Source: UBA3064 sp023258775
Lineage (GTDB): Bacteria > Pseudomonadota > Gammaproteobacteria > Burkholderiales > Burkholderiaceae_E
Direction of reading: 5' to 3'
Assembly (NCBI GenBank): GCA_044355655.1
Contig: JBIKXS010000003.1
Location: 62,001 to 126,000, forward strand
DNA: 64,000 nucleotides
The translations under genes and the position numbers were made by a program. Positions 16,057-23,645 of the stretch are shown here, one piece after another (positions within the stretch are counted from its first letter, which is position 1; each line of letters starts with the position of its first letter). Under the pieces are notes generated by a model. It worked only from the letters and a program-made list of their open reading frames with translations, was not told the DNA's origin and searched no databases.

Positions 16057-16646
16057 AGCATCCCCATGCTGACTCCATTAAAAGTCATATCGATAAGATT
16101 CGCGTCATTGCCAGTCAAGCTGAAATCAACCGTACTAGCCTTGAAGCCATCGAACACGAAGTGCTTGAAATGGCTGCTCAAAAACACTGGTGGGCCGAGT
16201 CGCTATTTCCTTCCCCTGCAAGCGATGAGTTGCAGGCGCGCTATTTGATACAAGAAGACCAGGATCAAAGCTTTGCGCTCTATCTCAATGTGATGCGGCC
16301 TGGTAAGAAGATTCCACCTCACAACCATACGACCTGGGCGTGTATCGCAGCTGTCGAGGGGGTAGAGCGAAATGTCTTATATGAGCGGCTGCAAGCTGGT
16401 ACCGAGCCTGGTCCCGCACAGTTACGAGAAATAGGACAAAAATCAGTGAGTCCCGGCAAAGCGCTCGCACTTATGCCTGACGATATTCATGCGGTCTACA
16501 TTGAAGACGGCATGATCCGACATTTGCATATGTATGGCAGGGCGCTTGAAACATTGAGCGAGCGTCTGGTCTACGATCTCGACGCGCAACGCTGTCAGCG
16601 TATGCAAATCGCTGTTCAAACGAAAAGGGCAAACACTGCCTCATGA
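16053..16646 (+). CDS. Cysteine dioxygenase type I-like cupin
   Basis: About 197 residues. The cupin metal site is seen as PPHNHTTWACIAAVEG (two His) and DDIHAVYIEDG followed by RHLHMYG, the three-His iron site of thiol dioxygenases. It would oxidise cysteine or a related thiol such as 3-mercaptopropionate to the sulfinate. ATG 16053 overlaps the SGNH stop and has AAAGGA about ten bases upstream; ATG 16041 has no room for a site. Its own stop overlaps the start of the rhodanese gene (16643-16646), tying thiol oxidation to sulfur transfer. Confidence 0.85.
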   Translation: MKHPHADSIKSHIDKIRVIASQAEINRTSLEAIEHEVLEMAAQKHWWAESLFPSPASDELQARYLIQEDQDQSFALYLNVMRPGKKIPPHNHTTWACIAAVEGVERNVLYERLQAGTEPGPAQLREIGQKSVSPGKALALMPDDIHAVYIEDGMIRHLHMYGRALETLSERLVYDLDAQRCQRMQIAVQTKRANTAS

Positions 16647-18331
16647 TTCGTCGAATCGAGGCAGTTGCGCTTAAAGCGCTCATCCATTCAGGCAGGGAGT
16701 TGGCCTTGATCGATGTCCGCGAGCACGGCCAGTATGGCGAGGGACATTTGTTTTACGCCGTATCAATGCCCTACAGTCGACTTGAGTTAGAACTTGCGCG
16801 CCTTGTGCCGCGCAAGACGGTTCAGGTTGTGTTGGTCGATGAGGCTTCAGCAAGGGTTGCAGAACGTGCTCGTCTTCGAATGCTTGCAGTAGGCTATCAC
16901 GATGTTCTGATACTTGATGGCGGTATCGAGGCATGGCAGGCCGCGGGCTATCAATGCTTTGCAGGGGTCAATGTGCCGAGCAAAGCGTTTGGCGAAATCG
17001 CCGAGGCGGTTTTCCAGACTCCCCATCTGTCTGCGCGCGATCTCCACGCGCGACTGGCTTCGGGCGAGTCCATGGTGGTGATCGACGGCAGACCATTATC
17101 AGAACACCAGAAGATGCATATACCCGGTGCACGTTGCTGTCCCAATGGCGAACTTGCGCTGCGCATTCACGAGATTGTTCCAGATTCTAAGACGACAGTA
17201 GTGCTGCATTGTGCCGGTCGGACCAGAAGTATTATCGGCGCTCAAACCTTGATTAAGCTTGGTCTTCCTAATCCTGTCTATGCATTGGAAAATGGTACCC
17301 AAGGTTGGGCGCTTGCCGGGTTTGCGCTCGAACATGGTCCTGACCATCGATTTGCGGCCCTGCCGATACCATCACCACAAGCGCCTCGGGTAGAGGCAGC
17401 AAAGGTCTGGTCTGAGCAACTCGGTATTGTTAGTATCGACATGAACCAGTTCTTCGTGATGCAAAAGGACTCCTCGCGTACGACCCTGCTTTGTGATGTT
17501 AGAACCGCAGAGGAGTTTGCCCAAGGCCGGCTTGCAGATGCGCTGCATACGCCAGGCGGGCAGCTGATTCAGGCGACTGACCAATTCATTGCCGTGCGTG
17601 GCGCAAGACTCGTTCTTTATGACAGCGACAATCTGCGCGCCAAGGTTGTGGCCTGTTGGCTTCATTTGCTTGGTTGGGAGGTTTATGTCCTAAAGCATGC
17701 CGAGCGTTTCCTAAAGCCCGATGTTTTGACGCAGTCTCGTGAGTATGACTCGATCGATATGCAAGTTGAGATGAAGTCAAAGGTCTTGACTCTGGGCGAC
17801 ACGTACAGCTCAATCAAGGCAAGGACTATTGCGCAAGCTCAGCGCCTGATCAATAGCCAGACGCTCGCCGATCGCCTGCTGTCCGAACCCAGGGATCGTT
17901 TGCTGCTTATAGATGTGCGGCCATCGATGAGTTTTCGTCGCGCGCACTTAAGTCAGGCGGTCTGGTCGATTCGGCCACGGTTAGAAAGCCTGCTTGAAAC
18001 ATTGGTACAAGCGCCTGCCGAAGTGATCTTGCTTGCCGAGGATCTTGGTGTTGCAGAACTTGCTGCACTGGAGTGTGAAGCCTGGTTTGCTGCCCGCAAG
18101 CGAGATCCGTTGATCTTCATTTGTACCGAGGGCCCGGCGCATTGGGAAGCATCTGGTCTAAGGCTCATGCAAAGTGCATCGCAGCCAAGCGATTCGGACT
18201 GTATTGATTATTTGTTTTTTACGCATGATCGCCATGATGGCAATCTCGATGCGGCACGTCAGTATCTCGCCTGGGAACTTGACCTGACGCAGCAGATCGA
18301 CCAGGCTGAGCGGGCGGCATTCCGCCTATAA
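16643..18331 (+). CDS. Four-domain rhodanese-like protein, one active domain
   Basis: 562 residues made of four rhodanese modules at about 5-107, 128-233, 263-355 and 405-510. Only the second has the active loop (VVLHCAGRTRS, Cys190). At the same place the others read VLVDEASAR, LVLYDSDN and VILLAEDLG, without Cys, although their IDVR or CDVR entry motifs survive (24-26, 284-287, 423-426). It would transfer sulfane sulfur from thiosulfate or persulfides, with the inert modules as structural or docking units. The start overlaps the cysteine-dioxygenase stop by four bases. Confidence 0.88.
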   Translation: MIRRIEAVALKALIHSGRELALIDVREHGQYGEGHLFYAVSMPYSRLELELARLVPRKTVQVVLVDEASARVAERARLRMLAVGYHDVLILDGGIEAWQAAGYQCFAGVNVPSKAFGEIAEAVFQTPHLSARDLHARLASGESMVVIDGRPLSEHQKMHIPGARCCPNGELALRIHEIVPDSKTTVVLHCAGRTRSIIGAQTLIKLGLPNPVYALENGTQGWALAGFALEHGPDHRFAALPIPSPQAPRVEAAKVWSEQLGIVSIDMNQFFVMQKDSSRTTLLCDVRTAEEFAQGRLADALHTPGGQLIQATDQFIAVRGARLVLYDSDNLRAKVVACWLHLLGWEVYVLKHAERFLKPDVLTQSREYDSIDMQVEMKSKVLTLGDTYSSIKARTIAQAQRLINSQTLADRLLSEPRDRLLLIDVRPSMSFRRAHLSQAVWSIRPRLESLLETLVQAPAEVILLAEDLGVAELAALECEAWFAARKRDPLIFICTEGPAHWEASGLRLMQSASQPSDSDCIDYLFFTHDRHDGNLDAARQYLAWELDLTQQIDQAERAAFRL

Positions 18332-18380
18332 GGCTTGCTGCTTGGTATCACTACGGTTGTTTGTTGGCAGGTGCAAGCGA

Positions 18381-18468
18381 CTGAGCAGTCGCACGGTTTT
18401 AATTGAGCAATCGTAGCGCTTTATTTGAGCAGTATCACCGCTTTAATTGAGCAGTCGTACCTCTTTTT
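18381..18468. repeat. 22-bp tandem array, four copies, running into the end of a small gene
   Basis: Four head-to-tail 22-bp units at 18381, 18403, 18425 and 18447 share TGAGCAGTCGtacC then a CTTTaa-like tail. The last two units carry the end and TAA stop (18443-18445) of the small minus-strand gene. A period of 22 cannot hold a reading frame, and the rest of the array is non-coding. Confidence 0.92.
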
Positions 18469-18619
18469 CAGCGTATATCGCGGCAAGCAAATGACTGAGG
18501 GCCTGCCAGTGGCCCGGTTGCAAATGTTGCAACTCGCTCGGAAGGGTTTGCGTATGTGGGTTGGCGATAAACTGAAAGGCCTTTTCCACCAGGTCGGTTG
18601 AGAGTGAATCAATTTGCAT
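18443..18619 (-). CDS. Small protein of unknown function (58 residues)
   Basis: It begins MQIDSLSTDLVEKAFQF and contains ELQHLQPGHWQALSHLLAAI; mostly helical, acidic, with one Trp and no Cys. ATG 18619 has GGAG eight bases upstream; ATG 18625 is too close to it. An overlapping frame (18421-18633) gives an unnatural composition and is rejected. It lies downstream of the FlgM-like gene on the same strand, about 230 bp away and beyond a terminator-like hairpin, so it may be separately transcribed. I do not recognise the family. Confidence 0.55.
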   Translation of the reverse strand: MQIDSLSTDLVEKAFQFIANPHTQTLPSELQHLQPGHWQALSHLLAAIYAEKEVRLLN

Positions 18620-18765
18620 AGCCATTTCTCCAAAACAAGTGCCGTATCGACGGGCTTACCTTGTAATTGGCGACAAAAGTAGCTGTTTCAACCCTTCAAG
18701 CTTTAAGGCCATTTACGGCGAAAAGCTGGCTGTCAAACCCGGACCTGCAGAGCATGGTGATGAAT

Positions 18766-18783
18766 GCGACGGTCAGCCGTCGC
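18766..18783. other. Perfect 7-bp hairpin with 4-base loop
   Basis: GCGACGG, loop TCAG, CCGTCGC, in the 230-bp gap between the FlgM-like gene and the small unknown gene. No T-run follows on either strand, so it may be an RNA structure or a protein site rather than a terminator. Confidence 0.4.
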
Positions 18784-18824
18784 TAATGAAAACTGCTATG
18801 TTCGGGGTGAAGCACTTGAAAGAC

Positions 18825-18842
18825 GGTCAGTCGACACTGACC
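18825..18842 (-). terminator. Probable terminator after the FlgM-like gene
   Basis: On the minus strand GGTCAG, loop TGTCGA, CTGACC, then GTCTTTC, beginning eight bases after the FlgM-like stop codon. The stem is perfect but only six pairs. Confidence 0.45.
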
Positions 18843-18849
18843 AACTCGA

Positions 18850-19167
18850 TTAGCGACTAGCGTCTTCGCTAAGGGCCCGCGCAATTGTTTGCTCGTTGAT
18901 CACGAAACGCCCCTCGCGAATTGCTGACTTGATTTGGTCGAGCATCGCCGTGTCAAGTGCTGGGGGTTCGTTGATCCAGGCGGCGTCGGAGAAATCGTTA
19001 ATTCTGCTCGACCGCAAGTCAACCTGAGCGGAAACACCTGTTACTAAGGCGGACGCAGACTTCGCAGGCTCCGCAGCACGCGGAATTCCTGCTGAATCTT
19101 TGGTGCTCTCAGCGGCACTACCGTGGCTGGTGGTTGAGACACCGGGCGTTGATGGGGACAATTTCAT
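18850..19167 (-). CDS. flgM: FlgM-like anti-sigma-28 factor
   Basis: 105 residues. The N-terminal half is a disordered Ser/Ala/Thr-rich stretch. The C-terminal half (about 55-103) fits the FlgM sigma-28-binding region: AQVDLRSSRINDFSD, then LDQIKSAIREGRFVINEQTIARAL, the characteristic helix pair. FlgM holds FliA inactive until the hook is complete and is then exported. None of the usual partners (flgA, flgN, fliA) is near; the neighbours are ispB and a small unknown gene. The symbol rests on this single motif. Confidence 0.62.
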   Translation of the reverse strand: MKLSPSTPGVSTTSHGSAAESTKDSAGIPRAAEPAKSASALVTGVSAQVDLRSSRINDFSDAAWINEPPALDTAMLDQIKSAIREGRFVINEQTIARALSEDASR

Positions 19168-19259
19168 AAGCGTAGTGTAAGGGCTCGCCCTAGAGAATGC
19201 AAGTACCTTACAAAAAAACCTGGCCGGATGCGAAATATTGGCTCAATGAGAGCGTGTAT

Positions 19260-20288
19260 TTAATGACTTCGATCGGTGGCGTATTCGGTTAGGGCAAGTA
19301 AGGCGCGCTGCGCGTCGCCCTGAGGTAGGAGGCTTATCGCCTGGCGCGCTGCCGATGCTTCGAGATGGGCCTGCTGGCGCGTGAATGCGAGTGCCCCGCT
19401 GCTGTGAACGGCGTCTAAGATGGTTTGGAAATCGCGGTGATCCTGGTCCACGCCACCCGATTCGATTGCCTTACGGACTAAATCTCGCTGGGACAGGGTG
19501 CCGTGTTGAAGCAGATAGATTAGGGGCAGGGTTGGTTTGCCTTCCCTGAGGTCATCACCGATGTTCTTGCCGGTTTGGGCTGCCTCGCCTTCGTAGTCGA
19601 GTACATCGTCAATCAGTTGAAACGCCGTACCCAAGCGGCCACCAAACTCAGCGCATGCAAGTTCAACGCCCGCTGGCGACTGACTGAGAATGGCTGCGAG
19701 TTGCGCCGATGCTTCAAAAAGCCGGGCTGTCTTGTACCGAATAACTTTCAAGTACCGGGTTTGATCGACTTCTGGGTCGCGGATGTTCAACAATTGCAAG
19801 ACTTCGCCTTCTGCGATCGTGTTGGTCGCATCGGCAAGAACCTGCATAACCCGCATCAATCCAGGTTCAACCATCATTTGGAACGATCTGGAATAAAGAA
19901 AATCGCCCACAAGCACTGATGCGGCATTGCCAAAGACGGCATTGGCGGTCTTTCGCCCCCGCCTCAGGTCGGATTCATCAACAACATCATCATGAAGCAG
20001 CGTCGCCGTATGGATGAACTCGACAACAGCGGCGAGCAAAAGCGCATGGCGGTCAGGCGGTGCATCCTGACGAAGCGCGCGGCTGACAAGGCAAAGTATG
20101 ACCGGGCGAAGCCGTTTGCCACCCGCAGCGATAATGTATTCGGCAACCGTCTGAATAAGCGCCACCTCTGAATGCAGGCGCTCGCGAATGACCTCATTGA
20201 GCGATCTCAAGTCGGCAGCAATGCATTCGAAACGCTCCGAGGGCGTGCTCGCAAGCGCAACAGGGTGGGGCAAAGGTGCTTTGTTCAC
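19260..20288 (-). CDS. ispB: Polyprenyl diphosphate synthase (octaprenyl diphosphate synthase)
   Basis: 342 residues with both aspartate-rich motifs of trans-prenyltransferases: LLHDDVVDESDLRRGRKTAN (first, with the following RR) and LIDDVLDYEGEAAQTGKNIG (second), plus GGKRLRPVI near residue 55. It makes the side chain of ubiquinone from farnesyl diphosphate and isopentenyl diphosphate. It is divergent from rplU, the arrangement conserved in proteobacteria. The first 18 residues are probably a flexible tail. Confidence 0.93.
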   Translation of the reverse strand: MNKAPLPHPVALASTPSERFECIAADLRSLNEVIRERLHSEVALIQTVAEYIIAAGGKRLRPVILCLVSRALRQDAPPDRHALLLAAVVEFIHTATLLHDDVVDESDLRRGRKTANAVFGNAASVLVGDFLYSRSFQMMVEPGLMRVMQVLADATNTIAEGEVLQLLNIRDPEVDQTRYLKVIRYKTARLFEASAQLAAILSQSPAGVELACAEFGGRLGTAFQLIDDVLDYEGEAAQTGKNIGDDLREGKPTLPLIYLLQHGTLSQRDLVRKAIESGGVDQDHRDFQTILDAVHSSGALAFTRQQAHLEASAARQAISLLPQGDAQRALLALTEYATDRSH

Positions 20289-20324
20289 AATCTGATTATA
20301 GGTAGCCTTTGACAGGCTGTGGCC

Positions 20325-20352
20325 GTTACGTTGTTGTCATTACGTTGTTTTG
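20325..20352. repeat. 14-bp direct repeat in the ispB/rplU intergenic region
   Basis: (g/a)TTACGTTGTTgTc at 20325-20338 is repeated at 20339-20352 with about three changes. It lies some 37 bp upstream of the ispB start. Confidence 0.6.
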
Positions 20353-20426
20353 TTAAGGCGCTTGTTGGCGAGCCCATAGAACGCTGTGCCACTTGTCGGT
20401 CATCACAATCACTGTGAGCATTGAGT

Positions 20427-20456
20427 TTGACCGTATCAGGTGAAATCCCTTAAACT
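20427..20456 (+). promoter_or_regulatory. Candidate sigma-70 promoter of rplU-rpmA
   Basis: TTGACC at 20427-20432, an 18-base spacer, then TAAACT at 20451-20456, 34 bp before the rplU ATG. The -35 box is good and the -10 box partial. Confidence 0.5.
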
Positions 20457-20490
20457 CTAAGGTTCGCTTTTGACTTACAGGAGTCAGACC

Positions 20491-20841
20491 ATGTACGCGG
20501 TCATAAAAACCGGCGGCAAACAATATAAGGTTGTTGCCGGAGAAAAATTGAATATCGAACAGATACCGGCAGACATTGGCGCGACCATCACCCTAGATCA
20601 AGTGCTCGCCGTCGGCGATTCGCAGCAAATTTCGCTCGGCACGCCTTTGGTCTCCGGTGCGAGTGTGCAAGCCACTGTGCTTGCCCATGGTCGCCACGAT
20701 AAGGTGAAGATTTTTAAGATGCGTCGACGCAAGCACTACCAGAAGCGTCAAGGGCATCGACAAAACTACACCCGTATCGAGATTAGCCATATTGATGCAC
20801 CAGGCATTGGTGCCGAACAACCGGCAGTCGCTGCTGCCTGA
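20491..20841 (+). CDS. rplU: 50S ribosomal protein bL21
   Basis: 116 residues starting MYAVIKTGGKQYKV at an ATG eight bases after CAGGAG; a longer reading from a TTG at 20470 is not needed. It carries the bL21 C-terminal basic block KIFKMRRRKHYQKRQGHRQ, which binds 23S rRNA domain I. The protein is about 13 residues longer than the usual 103, by an Ala-rich tail after IDAPG. It is followed 16 bp later by rpmA. Confidence 0.97.
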   Translation: MYAVIKTGGKQYKVVAGEKLNIEQIPADIGATITLDQVLAVGDSQQISLGTPLVSGASVQATVLAHGRHDKVKIFKMRRRKHYQKRQGHRQNYTRIEISHIDAPGIGAEQPAVAAA

Positions 20842-20857
20842 GGAAGGAAGTACTGAC

Positions 20858-21124
20858 ATGGCACAGAAAAAAGGTGGCGGTTCAACCCGAAATGGCCGCG
20901 ATTCGGAATCCAAACGCTTAGGCGTGAAAGTTTTTGGCGGCGAGCAGATATCGGCTGGCTCGATTATTGTTCGTCAGCGTGGTACCGAGTTTCATCCCGG
21001 CCCGAATGTTGGTGTGGGCAAAGATTTCACACTTTTTGCGTTGTCGGATGGCAAAGTGCAGTTCGCCGTCAAAGGACCCTTAAACCGCCGCACTGTTAGC
21101 GTCGTCCCAAGTCAACAAGCATAA
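20858..21124 (+). CDS. rpmA: 50S ribosomal protein bL27
   Basis: 88 residues, MAQKKGGGSTRNGRDSESKR onward, with the classic VKVFGGE and GTEFHPGPNVG blocks; the N-terminal tail reaches the peptidyl-transferase centre. AGGAAGGA precedes the ATG. It forms an operon with rplU, and probably with obgE 150 bp downstream. Confidence 0.97.
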   Translation: MAQKKGGGSTRNGRDSESKRLGVKVFGGEQISAGSIIVRQRGTEFHPGPNVGVGKDFTLFALSDGKVQFAVKGPLNRRTVSVVPSQQA

Positions 21125-21172
21125 GACGAAACGCAAACGCGCAGCGCTTGCGCGGGGTATGAAAGTAAGTTC

Positions 21173-21198
21173 GGGAGGCTGCAAGGCGCTGCCTTCCC
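21173..21198 (+). terminator. Hairpin between rpmA and obgE
   Basis: GGGAGGC pairs with GCCTTCCC (one bulged T), followed by CCAAGGCCCTTT. It could partly terminate the ribosomal operon before obgE. The T-run is short, so read-through is likely. Confidence 0.3.
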
Positions 21199-21274
21199 CA
21201 AGGCCCTTTGATTCAAGACGATAGGTTTGCTGCGTCGAAAGCTCCTGTGTGCCTATTCAACAAGATCCTCAGCC

Positions 21275-22348
21275 ATGAAGTTTGTCGATGAAGCGCGCAT
21301 CGAAGCAATTGCCGGCAATGGAGGCAACGGCGCTATATCTTTTCGACGCGAAAAGTACATCCCCTTTGGTGGTCCCGACGGTGGTGACGGGGGCCGTGGA
21401 GGTTCGGTTTTTGCGCTTGCTGATTGTAATATCAACACCCTGATTGATTTCCGATACGCGCGCAAGTTCGCGGCACGCAACGGTGAGAACGGGCGTGGAT
21501 CCGATCAGTATGGCGCAGCTGCGGAGGATATCGTCCTCCGGATGCCTGTTGGGACTCAGATCAAGGACTCGGATAGCGGTGACTTACTCTTTGATCTGAC
21601 GGTTCATGGCGAACAGGTCTGTCTGGCCAAGGGCGGCGATGGCGGTATGGGCAATTTGCACTTCAAGACCTCGACCAATCGTGCGCCGCGCAAAGCGACC
21701 AAAGGCTGGCCGGGCGAAGCTCGTAATCTCTCGCTCGAACTCAAGGTTTTAGCCGACGTCGGATTACTGGGATTACCCAACGCTGGAAAGTCCACGTTGA
21801 TTGCATCGGTTTCAAATGCCCGCCCCAAGATTGCCGACTATCCCTTCACAACCCTTCATCCCAATCTTGGCGTTGTTCGGGTTGGACCCGAACGCAGCTT
21901 TGTCATTGCTGATATCCCAGGTTTAATTGAAGGTGCAGCCGATGGCGCAGGCTTAGGTCATCAGTTTTTGCGGCATTTGCAGCGAACGCGTTTGCTACTT
22001 CATGTGATCGATGTAGCGCCCTTCGATCCCGAGGCAGATCCGGTGCGCGACGCCAAAGCGATCATTAAGGAGCTAAAGCGCTATGACGCTGCGCTGGCAG
22101 CGAAAGATCGCTGGGTGGTACTCAATAAGACTGACATGCTTGACCCTGAAACAGGACGTAAGCAGCTTGATGACTTACGAAAGCGCTTAAGGCTTGCACG
22201 CGGTACGCCCTTGTTTGAAATCTCCGCGCTGACCGGCGACGGGCTTAAGCCCTTGCTTTTTGCCATCATGGACTTTATAGAGGCGAAAAACGAAAGGCCA
22301 GTTGAAGTGGTGGATGTGCGTTTTCGCCCGGATGAGACTTTGGGTTGA
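21275..22348 (+). CDS. obgE: GTPase Obg
   Basis: 357 residues from ATG 21275 (MKFVDEARIEAIAGNGGNG). The Gly-rich OBG domain holds GGPDGGDGGRGGSVF; the G domain follows with G1 GLPNAGKST, G3 DIPGLIEG, and G4 NKTD. Obg acts in 50S maturation and stress control. No strong ribosome site is seen. It follows rplU-rpmA, as in nearly all proteobacteria. Confidence 0.96.
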   Translation: MKFVDEARIEAIAGNGGNGAISFRREKYIPFGGPDGGDGGRGGSVFALADCNINTLIDFRYARKFAARNGENGRGSDQYGAAAEDIVLRMPVGTQIKDSDSGDLLFDLTVHGEQVCLAKGGDGGMGNLHFKTSTNRAPRKATKGWPGEARNLSLELKVLADVGLLGLPNAGKSTLIASVSNARPKIADYPFTTLHPNLGVVRVGPERSFVIADIPGLIEGAADGAGLGHQFLRHLQRTRLLLHVIDVAPFDPEADPVRDAKAIIKELKRYDAALAAKDRWVVLNKTDMLDPETGRKQLDDLRKRLRLARGTPLFEISALTGDGLKPLLFAIMDFIEAKNERPVEVVDVRFRPDETLG

Positions 22349-22363
22349 CTTGCGGGAAGAATA

Positions 22364-23557
22364 ATGGACATGCCCAAGGAGACAAAACCTGGCGAGCATA
22401 TCGAGGCTGATTTAACGATTGATGTCGGTCTGTCCGAGGTCAGCGTGCTGGCAAAGGCGCAACGCCTTGTGATCAAGGTGGGTTCAAGTCTAGTGACCAA
22501 CGAGGGGCGCGGGATTGATGCGCAAGCAATCGCTACCTGGGCCGCTGAAATTGCCGCCTTGAGAGCCCTGGGACGCGAAATCCTGGTGGTGTCATCAGGT
22601 GCGGTTGCAGAAGGCATGAAGCGGCTATCCTGGGCGCGTCGGCCGCAGGCGATGCAAGATTTGCAAGCGGCGGCTGCCGTGGGCCAAATGGGTTTGGCTC
22701 AGGTCTACGAGACTGAATTTCGACGTTTTGGCCTGCAAACAGCGCAAATTCTGCTCACGCACGAGGATCTGGCTGATCGTACCCGCTACCTTAACGCCAG
22801 ATCTACGCTTACCCGATTGATTGAACTAGCTGTTATACCTATTATTAATGAGAACGATACAGTAGTTACCGATGAGATCAAAGTTGGTGATAACGACACG
22901 CTTGCTGCGCTCGTTACGAATTTAGTTGATGCCGATGTACTGCTGATTCTCACCGATCAGGCCGGTCTTTACACCGCTGATCCGCGAACTCATCCCAATG
23001 CGCGCTTGCTTGCCCGAGTGAGGGCGGGCGATCCAAGTTTAGAAGCAATGGCTGGCGGCGCGGGAAGTCTCATCGGCAAGGGAGGCATGCTCACCAAGGT
23101 CTTGGCGGCTCGTCGAGCAGCATCGGCTGGCGCCCATACGATTGTTGCAAGCGGGCGCGAAGCAAAGCTGCTGCAACGGCTTGCCGCTGGCGAGCTCATC
23201 GGTACGAGTTTTATTGCAGATACACCCAAACTCACCGCAAGAAAGCAATGGATCGCCGATCAATTGCAATTGCGTGGCTCGCTTAGCCTGGATGAGGGAG
23301 CACTAAAAGCTTTATTACACGAAGGCAAAAGCTTATTGCCAATTGGCGTTTCTGCAGTCCAGGGAGAGTTTGCGCGTGGCGATGTGGTGGCCTGCCTTGA
23401 TCCTTCGGGTACCGAGGTTGCTCGCGGCCTGATCAATTACGCAAGCTCGGAGGCGCGACGAATCATGGGTAAGCCCTCAAGCGATATTGAATCGCTTTTA
23501 GGCTTTGTTGAGGAGCCAGAGCTGATTCACCGCAGCAACCTCGTGATTTCGACTTAG
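22364..23557 (+). CDS. proB: Glutamate 5-kinase
   Basis: 397 residues: an amino-acid-kinase domain (QRLVIKVGSSLVTNEGRG at about 36-53, INENDTVVTDEIKVGDND) followed by a C-terminal PUA domain (about 300-385). It phosphorylates glutamate in proline synthesis. About 30 residues before the kinase domain are extra compared with E. coli ProB and acidic. It lies 15 bp after obgE. Confidence 0.95.
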   Translation: MDMPKETKPGEHIEADLTIDVGLSEVSVLAKAQRLVIKVGSSLVTNEGRGIDAQAIATWAAEIAALRALGREILVVSSGAVAEGMKRLSWARRPQAMQDLQAAAAVGQMGLAQVYETEFRRFGLQTAQILLTHEDLADRTRYLNARSTLTRLIELAVIPIINENDTVVTDEIKVGDNDTLAALVTNLVDADVLLILTDQAGLYTADPRTHPNARLLARVRAGDPSLEAMAGGAGSLIGKGGMLTKVLAARRAASAGAHTIVASGREAKLLQRLAAGELIGTSFIADTPKLTARKQWIADQLQLRGSLSLDEGALKALLHEGKSLLPIGVSAVQGEFARGDVVACLDPSGTEVARGLINYASSEARRIMGKPSSDIESLLGFVEEPELIHRSNLVIST

Positions 23558-23645
23558 GCGATCCGGCCCAATGAGCCGATGATGTTGCCCAAAAGACCGC
23601 ATCATCACTGCAGGACCGGGCGACGCCCTGCTTATTGCTCGATGT

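Noticed and set aside
18421..18633. Alternative 70-residue minus-strand ORF in another frame of the small gene
   Set aside because: Rich in Arg, Cys and Trp, ends inside the 22-bp array, and its start is too close to the GGAG that serves the other frame.
18639..18860. 73-residue plus-strand ORF over the gap between the small gene and the FlgM-like gene
   Set aside because: GTG start without ribosome site, composition not protein-like, and it covers two hairpins and the end of the FlgM-like gene.
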